A stretch of DNA of 64,000 bases from Beaufortia kweichowensis (GCA_019155185.1 CM032797.1:19609618-19673617), one strand, 5' to 3'. Positions 29,612-56,350 are shown, counted from the first letter of the stretch. Numbers and translations are program-made. The notes: generated by a model from the sequence alone, not told the origin.

Positions 29612-29612
29612 G

Positions 29613-29660
<48 letters not shown>
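29612..29660. repeat. (TA)n(TG)n microsatellite
   Basis: About 12 bp of TA followed by about 34 bp of TG. Confidence 0.93.
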
Positions 29661-29665
<5 letters not shown>

Positions 29666-30743
29666 GTGTTAAAAACGAAAGATTTGTTATCAGAACTGGA
29701 ACAGAAACATATAGAAATGCACATATGATGTCATCAGATTTTACTCGAACTGCGCCAGATCATCATTGATATTGTGTGTTTAACAGTAACTCCGCCGACC
29801 ATGGGTTGTTTCATTTGAATAAAATCCATTACATTAAACTACACATGATTGACTGTATGTGTATGTGTTTCTTCTTCTTCTGTTCATCTGATGTACTGGA
29901 TTTGGATTCTGCCTCTTGGGACAGGTGAGTAACATCTCATCATTCTGCATGTGATCATCTGATCTGAAAAACTCCTTTCATGTATTTTTAGAACAGGAAA
30001 TTCCCCTCAAATTATACAGCTGAAGATCATAACAATCATCATATACAGTTATATTTATAATGACTGACAGAATAACAGTTACTCATTTCATTTTCTTTAA
30101 TGCTTCTATATTTCATGAATAGATTAAGTGTGAATTTAACAGACAGAGATGAACAAACAACCTTCTGTTAATGTTTATTATCTCAAATATATCAGTCACT
30201 TATTAAAAACACATGATCTTTTAGTCATGTCAGAAGAATCATTTCATATATATATATATAATTCACAATATTTTAGACTTCTGTAAATGTGTGTGAAGCT
30301 TAAAGATGCAGGATTAAAGAGCAAAGTGTGGTGTGTAAAGAGGAAATAAGCCGTCTTTAGATTTCATTTCCTCTTGCTGGATTTTGCTGATGTGGATTTG
30401 GCTTCTGTTAGTTCCTTCAGAAAGTGTTGCTGAGAAAAGCTTGAGACTGATCTCAGATCAGATTAAATTAATCTGGTCTTTGCTTGCTGCTGGACGGACT
30501 GTATCCTCACGCTGTGATGTGTTTGATTACGGCCGTTCCTGACTTTGATAATGTTTGTTTGCCTGTTTTCTTCTTTAAAGCTCAGATTGATCGGTCTGTC
30601 TGGAGTTTGTGTTTTTGATCTTTGATAAACATGCAGATAGTCCACGATAAGAATCATGGGAAGAATTTGCTTGAAAATCAGAGAATCTTGTTGCCATTGT
30701 CTCACTAAACATCACTGCAATAACTGATTAAAACAGAAACAGA

Positions 30744-31034
30744 CTAAAATGAAATGATCTCATGGTGATGAAACAGTAAGAGTATGTGCATTATGTTATT
30801 CTGAACCTTCTGTGGGGATGCTCTTTGAGCTGGCAGGGGTGAGAGGTCACGTGGCGGGCTTCTGCATAGTTCTGCCTGTTTATCAGAGGACGGTGATATG
30901 AGACGCTCACAAAGGTCCTCGTCGCCCATAGTACGCACTTTCCAGAGGTTGCGCGGAGGAGTCTTCATCTGTGTTTCAACAGCGTTCAGCTGAGTTGGCA
31001 CTGCAGACTTTGTGGCATAAAATCTCGCGCCCAT
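30744..31034 (-). other. Candidate minus-strand coding exon, unassigned
   Basis: A 96-codon frame starts at an ATG in CpG-richer sequence (MGARFYATKSAVPTQLNAVE) and has a polar, protein-like composition up to RASPQKVQNN. It then becomes hydrophobic and AT-rich, as if reading into an intron. A potential donor (CAGAAG|GTTCAG) lies where the composition changes. No family recognised; chance is a real alternative. Confidence 0.22.
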
Positions 31035-32774
31035 TCGTGCCGGTCATCTGGCACTTTTTTCATCCAAGTTCCCTAACGTGATGTCCGCGTGACGTTTGTG
31101 TGGAGCTCAGCAGAAGAGCCACAGCTGTCCAGATAAAGGTCTGATAAAACGGACTGAAAGCACACGTTTCTCTAGTCCATAAAAAGACATGACACTGACC
31201 GTCAGTTTGTCAACACGCGCGCATTAATTACACACGCTTATATTCTGACTCTCATTGTTCCGGATATTTATACCATGTGATTGTCTCACGCTGAATAAAT
31301 CGCTTTCAAATCAGAGTCTTAACATCAAAAGAATAAATCTAAAGTTACATATTTATCTTGTGGAAAATAAAGACTGTTCAGACAATTAAGGAAATTAATG
31401 ATTGATGATGAAATACATGTAAGTGTTCTTGACAGATCAAGCTCACAAAGATAGTAATGAACATTTGAATGATGAAACTATAATACAGGTGAACTTGAGA
31501 TTCAAGTCTTTTTAAGTTGACAGCTTTTATTTCAAAAACGCATAAAACATTTGTGAAGAGTGATAAAGCTCGTCATGCCACAGGTTCTTTCCCTGATCCA
31601 AAGGTCATGTGTTCATCTGAAGGGTTGAATAATTCGAGTCACTGCTGTATGATCTTATGACATGCACATGCGATGTTCATCTTAATCGTGATAAACTTAA
31701 ATTCATGTTAAACATTTGTGACTACCAGCTAAAGTCCTTTTGGTGATCGAAATAGTAAGATTGTGTCAAAGATTTCAATCGTGAATCGTGGAAATTAATA
31801 GGTGAAATCAGAATGAGATTTTCAGACTTTAGTCAGGTTTGCACAGACAGACAGGGTCACATTTATTCATTTAGCAGATGCTTTATGAAAAGCGAAATGT
31901 CAATATTGCTATTGAACATGAAAATTATACAATACTTTTTATAAGAGTTAGTTAATAATAAACTAATAACACTGCTGTTCATCTGTGTTCACTTACAGAG
32001 AATTCATCCTGTTTTCCTTTTACATTAGCACTGAGATTTAACATGTTCAATTCAGTAAATCTGAACGAATAATTTTACACGTTTATTGACGGGTGGATGA
32101 ACCGTCACATAACATGAGCTGAAGATGAAGTTCAGATGCAAACTTATGAAAGATTATTTCTGATGAATGACATTTACTGATGAATTAGTTTCACTTTAAT
32201 CTCTCATACAGAACAGAAAGACAAGTCTAGTCATGTATTGAGAACGTTTTGGATTGAACTTTGACTTTGATTTAAACACTTGAAGAAATCAGAGAAAGAA
32301 AGTGTTCATCTGTAAACATCTGGCTAATAACAGATCTTGTGTTGTTTTTGGCTGCCTGAGCTTGTCTATTCATCGTTAAGAGACAGATCGTCTCTCTCAC
32401 CTGTCAATGACTTTCTTACAGTCGTCTCTATATTCAGATGTGATATAAGAAGGCATTTGAACACACAGAATGCTTTATTCAGACTGCTATTATAGCCGGC
32501 TTTGTTGATCAGATCAAAGTCTTGATCAGAATTTGTTGGAGTTTGTAGTTTTGAGCTTTCTATCTGTATTGCACATGATTTGTGTGCTAAAAACAGGAAG
32601 TGAAGGAGGAAGCTGTGTTTAACACACTGAATTATACTGCTGATTCATAATGATGTTTGCTCTTCTGATAAGAATGTCTACAGCAGATTTTTGGGATTCA
32701 ATGAGCTTTTAGTATTTTTTGTGATGGCCAGAATATCAGACTGTGATTTGCAGTAAGACACCACCTATCAACGC

Positions 32775-32835
32775 CTACAATACCCTAGCAACCGCATAGC
32801 AAGTAGGCAGTAAAACACCCATTACACCCTAGTAA
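32775..32835. repeat. CCCTAGCAACC-type dispersed repeat
   Basis: Repeats of ACACCCTAGTAACCACAT and CCCTAGCAACCGCAT, the reverse-strand form of the GGTTGCTAGG motif at 20115-20155. Confidence 0.55.
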
Positions 32836-33360
32836 CCACATACGCAAAACAGCAGCTCCAGTAAGAAGTGTTAGTGTCTGAAACACGTGGAATGTCAGTC
32901 AGATGTTGATCATCTGTACAGTCGCATCCTCTCATTACTGCTGCTGCTGGACTTTAAAACTCAGAAAACACATTACTCTTCGGCTTTTGTGGAAAATGAC
33001 ATGAAGGATTTCAGGTCCTAATTTGGTGCTGTTGCATGTACACAAACAGATATGTTTCTAACAAGAGTAAAGATATTACAACAAACTCATTTAGCACCGA
33101 TGGTTCCATTAAATTGACCCTAAACTGTTGTCTTTCACGTTTCATCCTTTAAATCTGACATATTATGATGATAATATAATAGTTTTGTACAGTTTCTAAC
33201 ACATCAGATCGCACTGTCACATGGTCTGTACATGTTTCATCTGAACTAAAATCACAATAGAAACAGATGTTACATTATACACCACACTAGCCTGCATTAC
33301 AATGAGTAATAGTGTATACAAATATTATAAATATTTATTAAAAAGCAGATTAAATGTAGA

Positions 33361-33660
33361 ATAGTCCCGTGACTCCGCCTCACAGAGTCTGGTAACCCCG
33401 CCTCCTCCGTAGTATCACCGCCCTCATGTATAGTAACCCCGCCCCCTGTGTAGTAACTCCGCCTCGCTACACGACGGTGGTGTTCGACGGTCCCGTGACT
33501 TCGGCTGGAGAAGAGCGGAGGCTCGGTGCTGCTGTAGCCGATGTCGGATGCTCCATCAGAGCGGAAAGAGAGCAGCGCGCTGACACCTAAATGAGGAGAC
33601 GCGCCGCAGCATGTCCGGCTCAATATCACGAACATCAGTAACTCTAGATTCATGTTCGTT
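33361..33660. promoter_or_regulatory. GC-box array and CpG-rich block, candidate distal promoter
   Basis: Five imperfect copies of a roughly 22-bp motif containing GTAACCCCGCC or GTAACTCCGCC (33361-33470) form an array of GC boxes that could bind Sp1/KLF factors. CpG-rich sequence follows to 33660. It lies about 5.3 kb upstream of the first certain epb41l3 exon, on the side where a distal promoter would be expected. No clear exon with a donor site was found inside it. Confidence 0.35.
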
Positions 33661-33944
33661 CATGTAACGCATAGCTGAAATAAGCGACTGTCTCTGCGGG
33701 AGCTGAGTAAATCTGACTCTGTTATTCGCAAGCGATCACCATTTAACAGCAAATGACAAACATTTATTTTAATATACTGTCAAACGCTGAACGTGTTTAT
33801 CTAAAGACATAAATGAAACACTGCAGTGGAAAATAATCCGCACAGATCGAGCTTTATGACATTGTTTTGCATTGTGGTTTGAGCGTCTTCAGATCCGCCC
33901 ACAGTGTGTTTAACATACGGGTCACATCATCAATCACATCCACG

Positions 33945-36112
33945 TGTTTAAACAGCTGATATTATACTACAGAACATCAGTGTGTTTAAACAGCTGATAT
34001 TATACAGAACATCAGTGTGTTTTACAGCTGATATTATACTACAGAACATCAGTGTGTTTAAACAGCTGATATTATACTACAGAACATCAGTGCGTTTAAA
34101 CAGCTGATATTATACTACAGAACATCAGTGTGTTTAAACAGCTGATATTATACTCACAGAACATCAGTGTGTTTAAACAGCTGATATTATACTACAGAAC
34201 ATCAGTGTGTTTAAACAGCTGATATTATACTACAAGAACATCACAGAACATCAGCTGTTTAAACAGCTGATATTATACTACAGAACATCAGTTTTAAACA
34301 GCTGATATTATACTACAGCTCAGATGATTATACTACAGAACATCAGTGTGTTTAAACAGCTGATATTATACTCAGTGTGTTTTCAAACAGCTGATATTAT
34401 AATTTCAGAACATCAGTGTTTTAAACAGCTGATATTATACTACAGAACATCAGTGTGTTTAACATTTTAAACAGCTGATATTATACTACAGAACATCAGT
34501 GCAGCAGGAACATCAGTGATTTAAACAGCTGATATTATACTACAGAACATCAGTGTGTTTAAACAGCTGATATTATATTATACTACAGAACATCAGTGTG
34601 TTTATGATATTATACTACAGAACATCAGTGTGTTTAAACAGCTGATATTATACTACAGAACATCAGTGCGTTTAAACAGCCGATATTATACTACAGAACA
34701 TCAGTGCGTTTAAACAGCTACAGATATTATACTAAGAACATCAGTGTGTTTAAACAGCTGATATTATACTACAGAACATCAGTGTGTTTTAAACAGCTGA
34801 TATTATACTACAGAACATCAGTGTGTTTAAACAGCTGATATATTATACTACAGAACATCAGTGTGTTTTAAACAGCTGATATTATACTACAGAACATCAG
34901 TGTGTTTAAACAGCCGATATTATACTACAGAACATCAGCTGCGTTTAAACAGCTGATATTATACTACAGAACATCAGTGTGTTTAAAACAGCTGATATTA
35001 TACTTATACTACAGAACATCAGTGCGCTTATTATACTACCAGAAAACAGCTGATATTATACTACAGAACATCAGTGTGTTTAAACAGCTGATATTATACT
35101 ACATTATACTACAGAACATCAGTGTGTTTAAACAGCTGATATTATACTACAGAACATCAGTGTGTTTAAACAGCTGATATTATACTACAGAACATCAGTG
35201 TGTTTAAACAGCTGATATTATACTACAGAACATCAGTGTGTTTAAACAGCTGATATTATACTACAGAACATCAGTGCTGAACATTAAACAGCTGATATTA
35301 TACTACAGAACATCAGTGTGTTTAAACAGCTGATATTATACTACAGAACATCAGTGTTTTTAAACAGCTGGGATATTATACTACAGAACATCAGTGTGTT
35401 TAAAACAGCTGATATTATACTACAGAACATCACAGAACATCAGCGTGTTTAAACAGCTGATATTATACTACAGAACATCAGTGCTTTAAACAGCTGATAT
35501 TATACTACAGAACATCAGTGTTTTAAACAGCTGATATTATACTACAGAACATCGGTGTGTTTAAAAGGCTTATAACAGCTCAGATATTATACTTACAGAA
35601 CATGTGTCAGCGTGTTTAAACAGCTGATATTATACTAGCTACTACAGAACATCAGCTGATATTATACTACAAAACACTTAACTACAGAACATCAGTGTGT
35701 TTAAACAGCTGATATTATACTACAGAACATCAGTGCGTTTTAAACAGCTACAGATATTATGATATTATGTTATCAGTCAGTGTGTTTAAACAGCTGATAT
35801 TATACTACAGAACATCAGTGTTTAAAGAACAGCAGCTGATATTATACTACAGAACATCAGTGTGTTTAAAGCAAGCCGATATTATACTACAGAACATCAA
35901 AGTGTGTTTAAACGGCTGATGTTATACTACAGAACATCAGTGTGTTTAAACAGCTGATATTATACTACAGAACATCAGTGTGTTTAAACAGCTGATATTA
36001 TACTACAGAACATCAGTGTGTTTAAACAGGCTGATATTATACTATTATACTGATATTATACACAGAACATCAGTGTGTTTAAACAGCTGATATTATACTA
36101 CAGAACATCAGA
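33945..36112. repeat. 38-bp minisatellite, about 55 copies
   Basis: Unit of 38 bp: CAGAACATCAGTGTGTTTAA followed by ACAGCTGATATTATACTA. Each full unit contains the palindrome TGTTTAAACA and the E-box CAGCTG. Copies are near-identical at the ends of the array. Many in the middle (34240-35860) carry insertions, truncations and scrambled joins such as repeated ACAGAACATC. Confidence 0.97.
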
Positions 36113-38305
36113 CAGCCTGGGGCTAGAGAGACGGGCTGAAAATGAAAGGTGTTATAAATATACGGGGAAAGAACCTTAAATCTATTAATAGAGTTACTGC
36201 TGGAACCAAAACCAGTCTTGATAGTTCTTGTAAGAACTTCTGGGATCCTTTAGACACTTTAAATTCAGTTCTGAAGTCCTTTAAGGTCCTTCTGATTGTG
36301 TCTGTATATCTGTAATACCTGTTAATTCCTTCCTGTCAAGTATTCACGTTTTTAATTGTTTCTTAAAAATGTGACTTTAGAAGATGAAAACAGCGAGTAA
36401 ATGGGAGAATATAAGCAGGGAATTGTTTGATTTCCTGGTTTAACAGAAACAGAGATATCATGTAGTATATAGAGACGGATGTGTAGACAGATCTGCTCAC
36501 AGACAGACAGTCTTTATTGACAGTAAGAAGCGGTTTCATTACTGCTCTGTGATTGGCTGTATCATGACTCGTCTGGTGTTTTGATGTGCTGGAAGGAGGA
36601 TTTGTCTACTTACATGAGGAAAGTTTGCTGAAAACAGGTGTAAGAGAGTGCTGTGTGTTCACTGTAAGGACTGCTCAGGGGTCAAGGGTCAGAGGTCAGG
36701 GGGGATATACAATCTGATTGATTTGATCTGATTATCTTCCATCATAATGATCTGATTGCTTGATCATGAGAAAGATTGAGGTGATTGAGTTTAATTTCTC
36801 CCTCAGCGTTATATTCACAGTCTGTTTCTATAGTGCTGAAAGATTTCAGAAGGATTTTAATGATTAAAGATTGATGAACTGCGTCTCAGTCTCGTTCTCT
36901 CATGCTGTTTTTTAGATCAGACGGTTCTTTATTTTCTGCTGTGGTTTAGATTTGACCTAGATTTCATCATGAGGTCAGTTGAGTTTGATTTTATAGCTTT
37001 AGTTTCCACTGCTCTTCTTCAGAAAAATACAACAGAAACTCTGTTTAACACAAGCTGTGTGATTCATAAATCTAAAGCGTAAAACACAGACGACGTACAC
37101 GCTAAAGTTCAGCAGATATATTCACACTGATGCTTGTCTTAGTAAATGACACTAACGATCGTGTCCAGATTTTTCTTTCTGAATGTGATTTTGAATCGTG
37201 TTCTACAGTCATGAAAAGAATCAGATTAGTGAATCATGTTGAATGATCTATTAGACTTTATCTGTAGATCAGAAGTCTTCACTGGCTCTTTTTGACCGTT
37301 TAAATGTGATCTTTTCATTGTAAATGTTTCAGTCTGGCAGCGCTGCAGCGTTTGGCATGTCAGAGAAGGAATGTCCCAGCGTCACGTGTGTGTGTGTGTG
37401 TTAAACTCTGGGTCACGTGTTGTTGTGTGTTTGACTCACTCAGATACTATTTTTCCAGCTTTTACTAATTTTACATCATGAAAGTTGCAGAGCTAAAATG
37501 AATTCTCAATCTAAACGAATCCGTGTTTGTTTTCAGTGTAACTCGTCATGACAACAGACAGAATCTCCAGCCGGACCACGTGACGTTCACCAGCAACATT
37601 CACAGCACACATAAGCCCGGACACACAGAACCAGGTGACCCGTTTACCCATAACTACTAGTTTCTGAACTCTTCAGACAGGATCGTTATGATGTTAATAA
37701 TTGACTCAATGCCTCAATCAAACCTTACTTTTAGGGTTATATATACATCATCATGTGATTAATATATGTGTACTGATTTATGCCTCCAGTGATGTCAATC
37801 CCAGAGAGAGAGAGAGATTAGAGATTATATGACATGATTAAAAGATGAACAGTGAAATAAAAACAGCATCATTGGACTTCATGGAGATGAATCTGGTGTG
37901 TTATTGTGGAGTCTGGTGGATTGTAAGAATAATAGTGCGGTTACACTTCTACACAGATATGAGCAAACAAACAAAATGTTGATTAAAAACCATTGATGAT
38001 ATTTTTTATTCACATGTCATGGATTTCGACAGTTCTATATCACTTAACCAAGTTTAACTGAAATAACAGAAAGGTTTTACCAGGGTAGACCCCTGCGCTT
38101 TATAATCAACTAAAACATATCATTTCAGTAAATAAGCATTACCTAAATCTATATTTACATACAATTAAATAATAATACAATTAAATAGAAGAGACAGAAT
38201 GCATTTCTGACAGAATTAATGCATAGACACTAAGTATTTTTTTACTTCATGATGATAATATAAAATTAAAACAAATAAATAAATAAATATTGGTAAGCCT
38301 ACTCC
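36113..38305. other. Upstream region of epb41l3, sparse features
   Basis: Mostly AT-rich unique sequence. It contains an exon-like segment at 37537-37634, listed separately. No other exon or promoter recognised. Confidence 0.5.
37537..37634 (+). other. epb41l3: Candidate 5' exon of epb41l3, probably untranslated
   Basis: A TTTTCAG acceptor and a CCAG|GTGACC donor bound 98 bases. An ATG at 37548 begins MTTD, tantalisingly close to the MTTES start of vertebrate protein 4.1B, but it meets a stop after 11 codons. The one frame open throughout ends in phase 1, which does not match the first FERM exon. Either this is a 5' untranslated or alternative exon, or small indels have broken the true N-terminal exon. 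Confidence 0.3.
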
Positions 38306-38307
38306 TT

Positions 38308-38350
<43 letters not shown>
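38308..38350. repeat. (CT)n microsatellite
   Basis: About 40 bp of CT dinucleotides. Confidence 0.93.
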
Positions 38351-38353
<3 letters not shown>

Positions 38354-38355
38354 CT

Positions 38356-38586
38356 GTCAATTTCAATTTCAATTTAAGTGTGCTTTATTGGCATGACAAA
38401 ATTGTACAATTGTATTGCCAAAGCAATTGCAGCTGGGCTGCATACAAATAGTGCAAATTATGTACAAAGAAAAAGTTAAAATAAAAGTAACATTTATCTA
38501 TAGAATTAAATAGAATAAAAAATTTAAAGAATAAAAGCAAAATATACATTCAAGTAAAAGAATACAGTGACAGTAATATAAGAGCA

Positions 38587-38590
<4 letters not shown>
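38356..38590. mobile_element. Dispersed fish repeat (CAATTTCAATTT / CTTTATTGGCATGAC type)
   Basis: Starts with three CAATTT iterations and contains GTGCTTTATTGGCATGACAA and TTGTATTGCCAAAGCAATTG. This element is common in cyprinid genomes and is non-coding. Confidence 0.7.
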
Positions 38591-38591
<1 letters not shown>

Positions 38592-38669
<78 letters not shown>

Positions 38670-38760
38670 AGGGTCTCTCCCCCTCTCCCTCTGTCTCTCT
38701 CTATATATCCTCCGGTCTCTCCCTCTCCCTCTCTATCTCTCTCTCTCTCTCTCTCTCTCC
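38592..38760. repeat. (CT)n / CTCTCC compound microsatellite
   Basis: CT dinucleotides interrupted by CTGT, CCCTCTCC and a TATATATCC segment. Confidence 0.92.
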
Positions 38761-39001
38761 TCTCTGCGCCTCACTACTACGAAATCTATCCAGAAGGGCA
38801 TTTAAAAAACTGTAACCCAACAAATTTCTTGAAATAGATCTGAACAATGTCTTGGGGTGTGGCACCTGTAGTATAAGCAGAATAATTGACTCCGGTCTGT
38901 TTCATTATTAGAAAGACTATGTTAGATTCTCAATAGGTTTTATGTGAGAGATATTTTTAGTGTATTGTCACGCTAACATCTGTCATGTACCGTGTTGACA
39001 G

Positions 39002-53479
<14,478 letters not shown>

Positions 53480-54457
53480 AAGACTGCGGCGACGCGACGC
53501 GAGACCACCAACGTCAGGCACGCGCCTTGGCGCGAGCAGCACGGAGCTGATGCGCGTGGAGAAGCGGCACGTGCACGTGCACCGTAATGTGGATCAGCTG
53601 GTGGAGGAGCTTTAACTGGGAGACGTTCACACAAAACCAGTACAGACCCAGCAGCTACACAGCACTGAGGTCACAAAGACCCTTTCAGTCTAATCTTGTA
53701 ATATAAATATATTTCTTTTACTTTAAACATAAACAAACGCTTTAAAGCTTTGATAGAGACCTCACGTGACTGTCAGTGTGATGAATATTAGATAGTTGAT
53801 GGTTTAGGGCATTAGGAGTGAGGATTACATCATACAATATAAGGTAAGTGTTCCCATTAAACCTGCTTCAACTTTTAAATCCAGTTTAAAAATGATTTGT
53901 TACTTCCCTGATATTTGAATTACATATCAATGATGAGTTATTCTGACTCATCTTCATGTGGTCTCAGGTGACTTCACATAAAGTCACTTAAAAACTTCAG
54001 AAATGAACACATTCCTATAATTGTGAGCCATTTCTGTGTTAAGTATGTTGCTATAATGTGAGATAAGAGATGAATGTATTGTCTTTTGTATATGAACAAA
54101 TAGTAATTGATCATTTTATACCTTTTTTCTTTAAAGATGAGTTTTATTAGCTTGCTCACAAAGCTCTAGTCTTACTGAAAGAGAGATTGCAGAAGAATTA
54201 AGCGTGTGAGCTACACACACTAAATGTTTTGTAATTCAATTTACATTAATTTACAAATAAATACATAACTAATTGTATTGTAGAGCAGATTATTTTCATA
54301 AATAACTTTTTTTAAAGGTGACCTTAAATGGTACAGTGCCACAAAACACATGTAAACTATAGCCAACACAACTCAACATTTCTGAATGTGGGCACAATAA
54401 AGATAACCCTGATGTTTAGTCCACAGTATATTTAAACTTCATGCATCTCATTGTAAA
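53480..54457 (+). other. Probable 3' untranslated region of epb41l3
   Basis: GC-rich to about 53620, then AT-rich. A canonical AATAAA at 54396-54401 is a plausible polyadenylation signal. No other feature seen. Confidence 0.4.
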
Positions 54458-54596
54458 CATATCAAACATTTTTAAAGGAAAACATTGTCCTTTTTCCCAC
54501 TGTACCATTTAAGCCCACCTTATGTGTTTCAATGAGGATTCTTTATTCTTTTTTTATTTTCATGCATTTGGCAGATGCTTTTATTCAAAGCAACTT
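54458..54596 (+). repeat. Left arm of an inverted repeat
   Basis: Contains AAAGGAAAACATTGTCCTTT, TTCCCACTGTA, a TTCTTTTTTTATTTT stretch and GCATTTGGCAGATGCTTTTA. These occur reverse-complemented and in order at 56030-56127. Confidence 0.8.
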
Positions 54597-54690
54597 ACAG
54601 TGCATCCTGCTATACCTTTTCTTTGAGTATGGATCAAACCCATGACCGCTGGTGTTGCTATCGCCAAACTCTGTCTACTGACCTACAGAT
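54563..54690. mobile_element. SINE-like element, copy 3
   Basis: GCATTTGGCAGATGCTTTTA, CAAAGCAACTTACAGTGCAT, then GATCAAACCCATGACC. Same family as at 19237-19380. Its first part is included in the inverted-repeat arm. Confidence 0.65.
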
Positions 54691-56029
54691 GTCTGCTAAT
54701 GTCTGTCACAGAATATGTGACCTGCCTGTCTGTAAAAACCCATCTGAAGTCATATTTTGTGATTTACTGTTTTCTACATCAAATCAAGAACATTCTTTAA
54801 AAAAATAACATTAATACCTTTAATATTATCTTTACATATATATAAAATATATATCTTTAATAGTAAGGCCATGTCAAAGATTGAAATCATAGTAAAATGA
54901 ATAGGTGAAATCAAACTACAATGGTTTTTACAGACAGGGTCATATGGTAACAGTTATTTACATAAAAAGTACACATTTATATCAGACTATTAAAAGGTAA
55001 ACTGGTGGAGATGGAGAGAAACACACCGTTTCACTTACACTTACCTGAAGATCCAATCATGCCACTGACCAGACCGCATGTTTTTCATGTTGAATGTTAT
55101 TGAAACGGGTGATATTTTAAAAGTTTTTCAAATATGTCCCTGTCATTGAATATATGATGTTTTACTTCTTTAAAACCAATAATTGTTTTATTTTTGTGAA
55201 TTAATCATGATATGGGCTTAGATGGTACAGTGTTGCCAGTTAAGCCCATGACAGACTTATGTTTCTTATAAACCATGTCAGTGTCTATGAAAAACATCTA
55301 AACTTAGATTTGGGTGGGTTTAATGAGCACACTTACCCTACAGTATAAACCACATGATGACTACAGAAAGACACACACTTGCATTAGCTTTTTTAACAGT
55401 GTTTTTGATAATTGAGTTGGCAGATGATTTAATATATTAATATATATATTCATAACTTTCACATTTTGACTGAAAATGTCACATCCATAATGCTGGAATT
55501 GCTCATAATGTATTCATATTTTTAATATAAAAAATGAGTTGAGAAACAAATATTTTGTGGGTTGTGGTAAATGATCTTTTTTTAACTGTAACTGTACAAC
55601 CACAACATCGTTCTGTTGTTTTCTTTTGATTGAGAGCATGTTTAATGTCATTTTGTGTATTTACATTTATACATTTGGCAGACACTTATCCAAAGTGATG
55701 TATAGTGTATCATACTATAGATGTTTTATATGAGTATGTGAAATCCCATGAGTGCTCTTAGCACTGCTCTTAACGTGGCTTTACCTGCAGTAATGTTTAG
55801 TTAATCAGATCAGATGTGTTTTGTGTCGTCTGTAGTCTCATCAGCAGTTCAGATGATGATCTCATGGTCTCTCAGAGGCCCGTGGACAGAGTTAAGATCA
55901 TTTGACCTGTGAAGTACTTTTCAGTCATGTCTGCATCACAACAAAAGACTGTTGAGACTAAAACGATTTTCTTATAATAAGTTTTGATCACACATGCTTT
56001 AATATTTAAACTCGTGCTAAAATCAGTCT
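54597..56029. other. Segment enclosed by inverted repeats
   Basis: About 1.4 kb, AT-rich, with no open frame of note. It holds a SINE-like copy and scattered ATGGTACAGTG / TTAAGCCCA motifs also found left of the repeat (54320-54345, 54505-54525). Confidence 0.5.
55660..55775. mobile_element. SINE-like element, copy 4 (degenerate)
   Basis: ACATTTGGCAGACACTTATC followed by CAAAGTGATGTATAGTG and a degenerate remainder. Confidence 0.55.
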
Positions 56030-56127
56030 GAATAAAAGCATCTGCCAAATGCATAAAAATAAAAAAAGATTAAAGATTCCTACAGTGGGGAAAAGGACAA
56101 TGTTTTCCTTTAAATATGTATGATATG
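56030..56127 (-). repeat. Right arm of the inverted repeat
   Basis: TAAAAGCATCTGCCAAATGC, TACAGTGGGGAAAAGGACAA and TGTTTTCCTTTAAA are the reverse complement of the arm at 54458-54596 with a few mismatches. Confidence 0.8.
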
Positions 56128-56350
56128 ACGTCACTCCGACCGATGGCGTTCTTCTCCCACACACGGAACTCCTGCTCTATACCGGACGGAGCGGCCGCTG
56201 GTCCAGCCAAAGGTCACACGTCAAGCAGACCGACAGAGAGGGATGCTGTTACTATGGCAACATGCGAAGGACCGGTAGCGGTTGTGTTCTCGAGTTTCTT
56301 TGGCTAATGGAGGAGCTCAAATTGACGCATAAACACTAGTGACGTCATTC
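56110..56350. promoter_or_regulatory. GC-rich island with CRE, X-box and E-box motifs
   Basis: A small CpG-rich block in AT-rich surroundings. It contains TGACGTCACT (56126), a near-perfect RFX X-box GTTACTATGGCAAC (56248-56261), a second TGACGTCA (about 56340) and CACGTG shortly after. An open frame of 63 codons runs through it on plus (56116-56307). It looks like a promoter with a first exon, but no downstream gene was identified. Confidence 0.4.

Larger units (their letters stand above)
29479..33358. other. Intergenic stretch, no confirmed gene
   Basis: Contains a (TA)n(TG)n microsatellite (29612-29660), a TTTAGCAGATGC repeat fragment (31866-31900) and a CCCTAGCAACC-type repeat (32775-32835). 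A minus-strand open frame with a CpG-richer start at 30744-31034 is described separately. No other exon recognised. Confidence 0.5.

Noticed and set aside
28185..36112. Direct-repeat arrays as CRISPR-like loci
   Set aside because: Units are contiguous with no unique spacers, and the genome is vertebrate.
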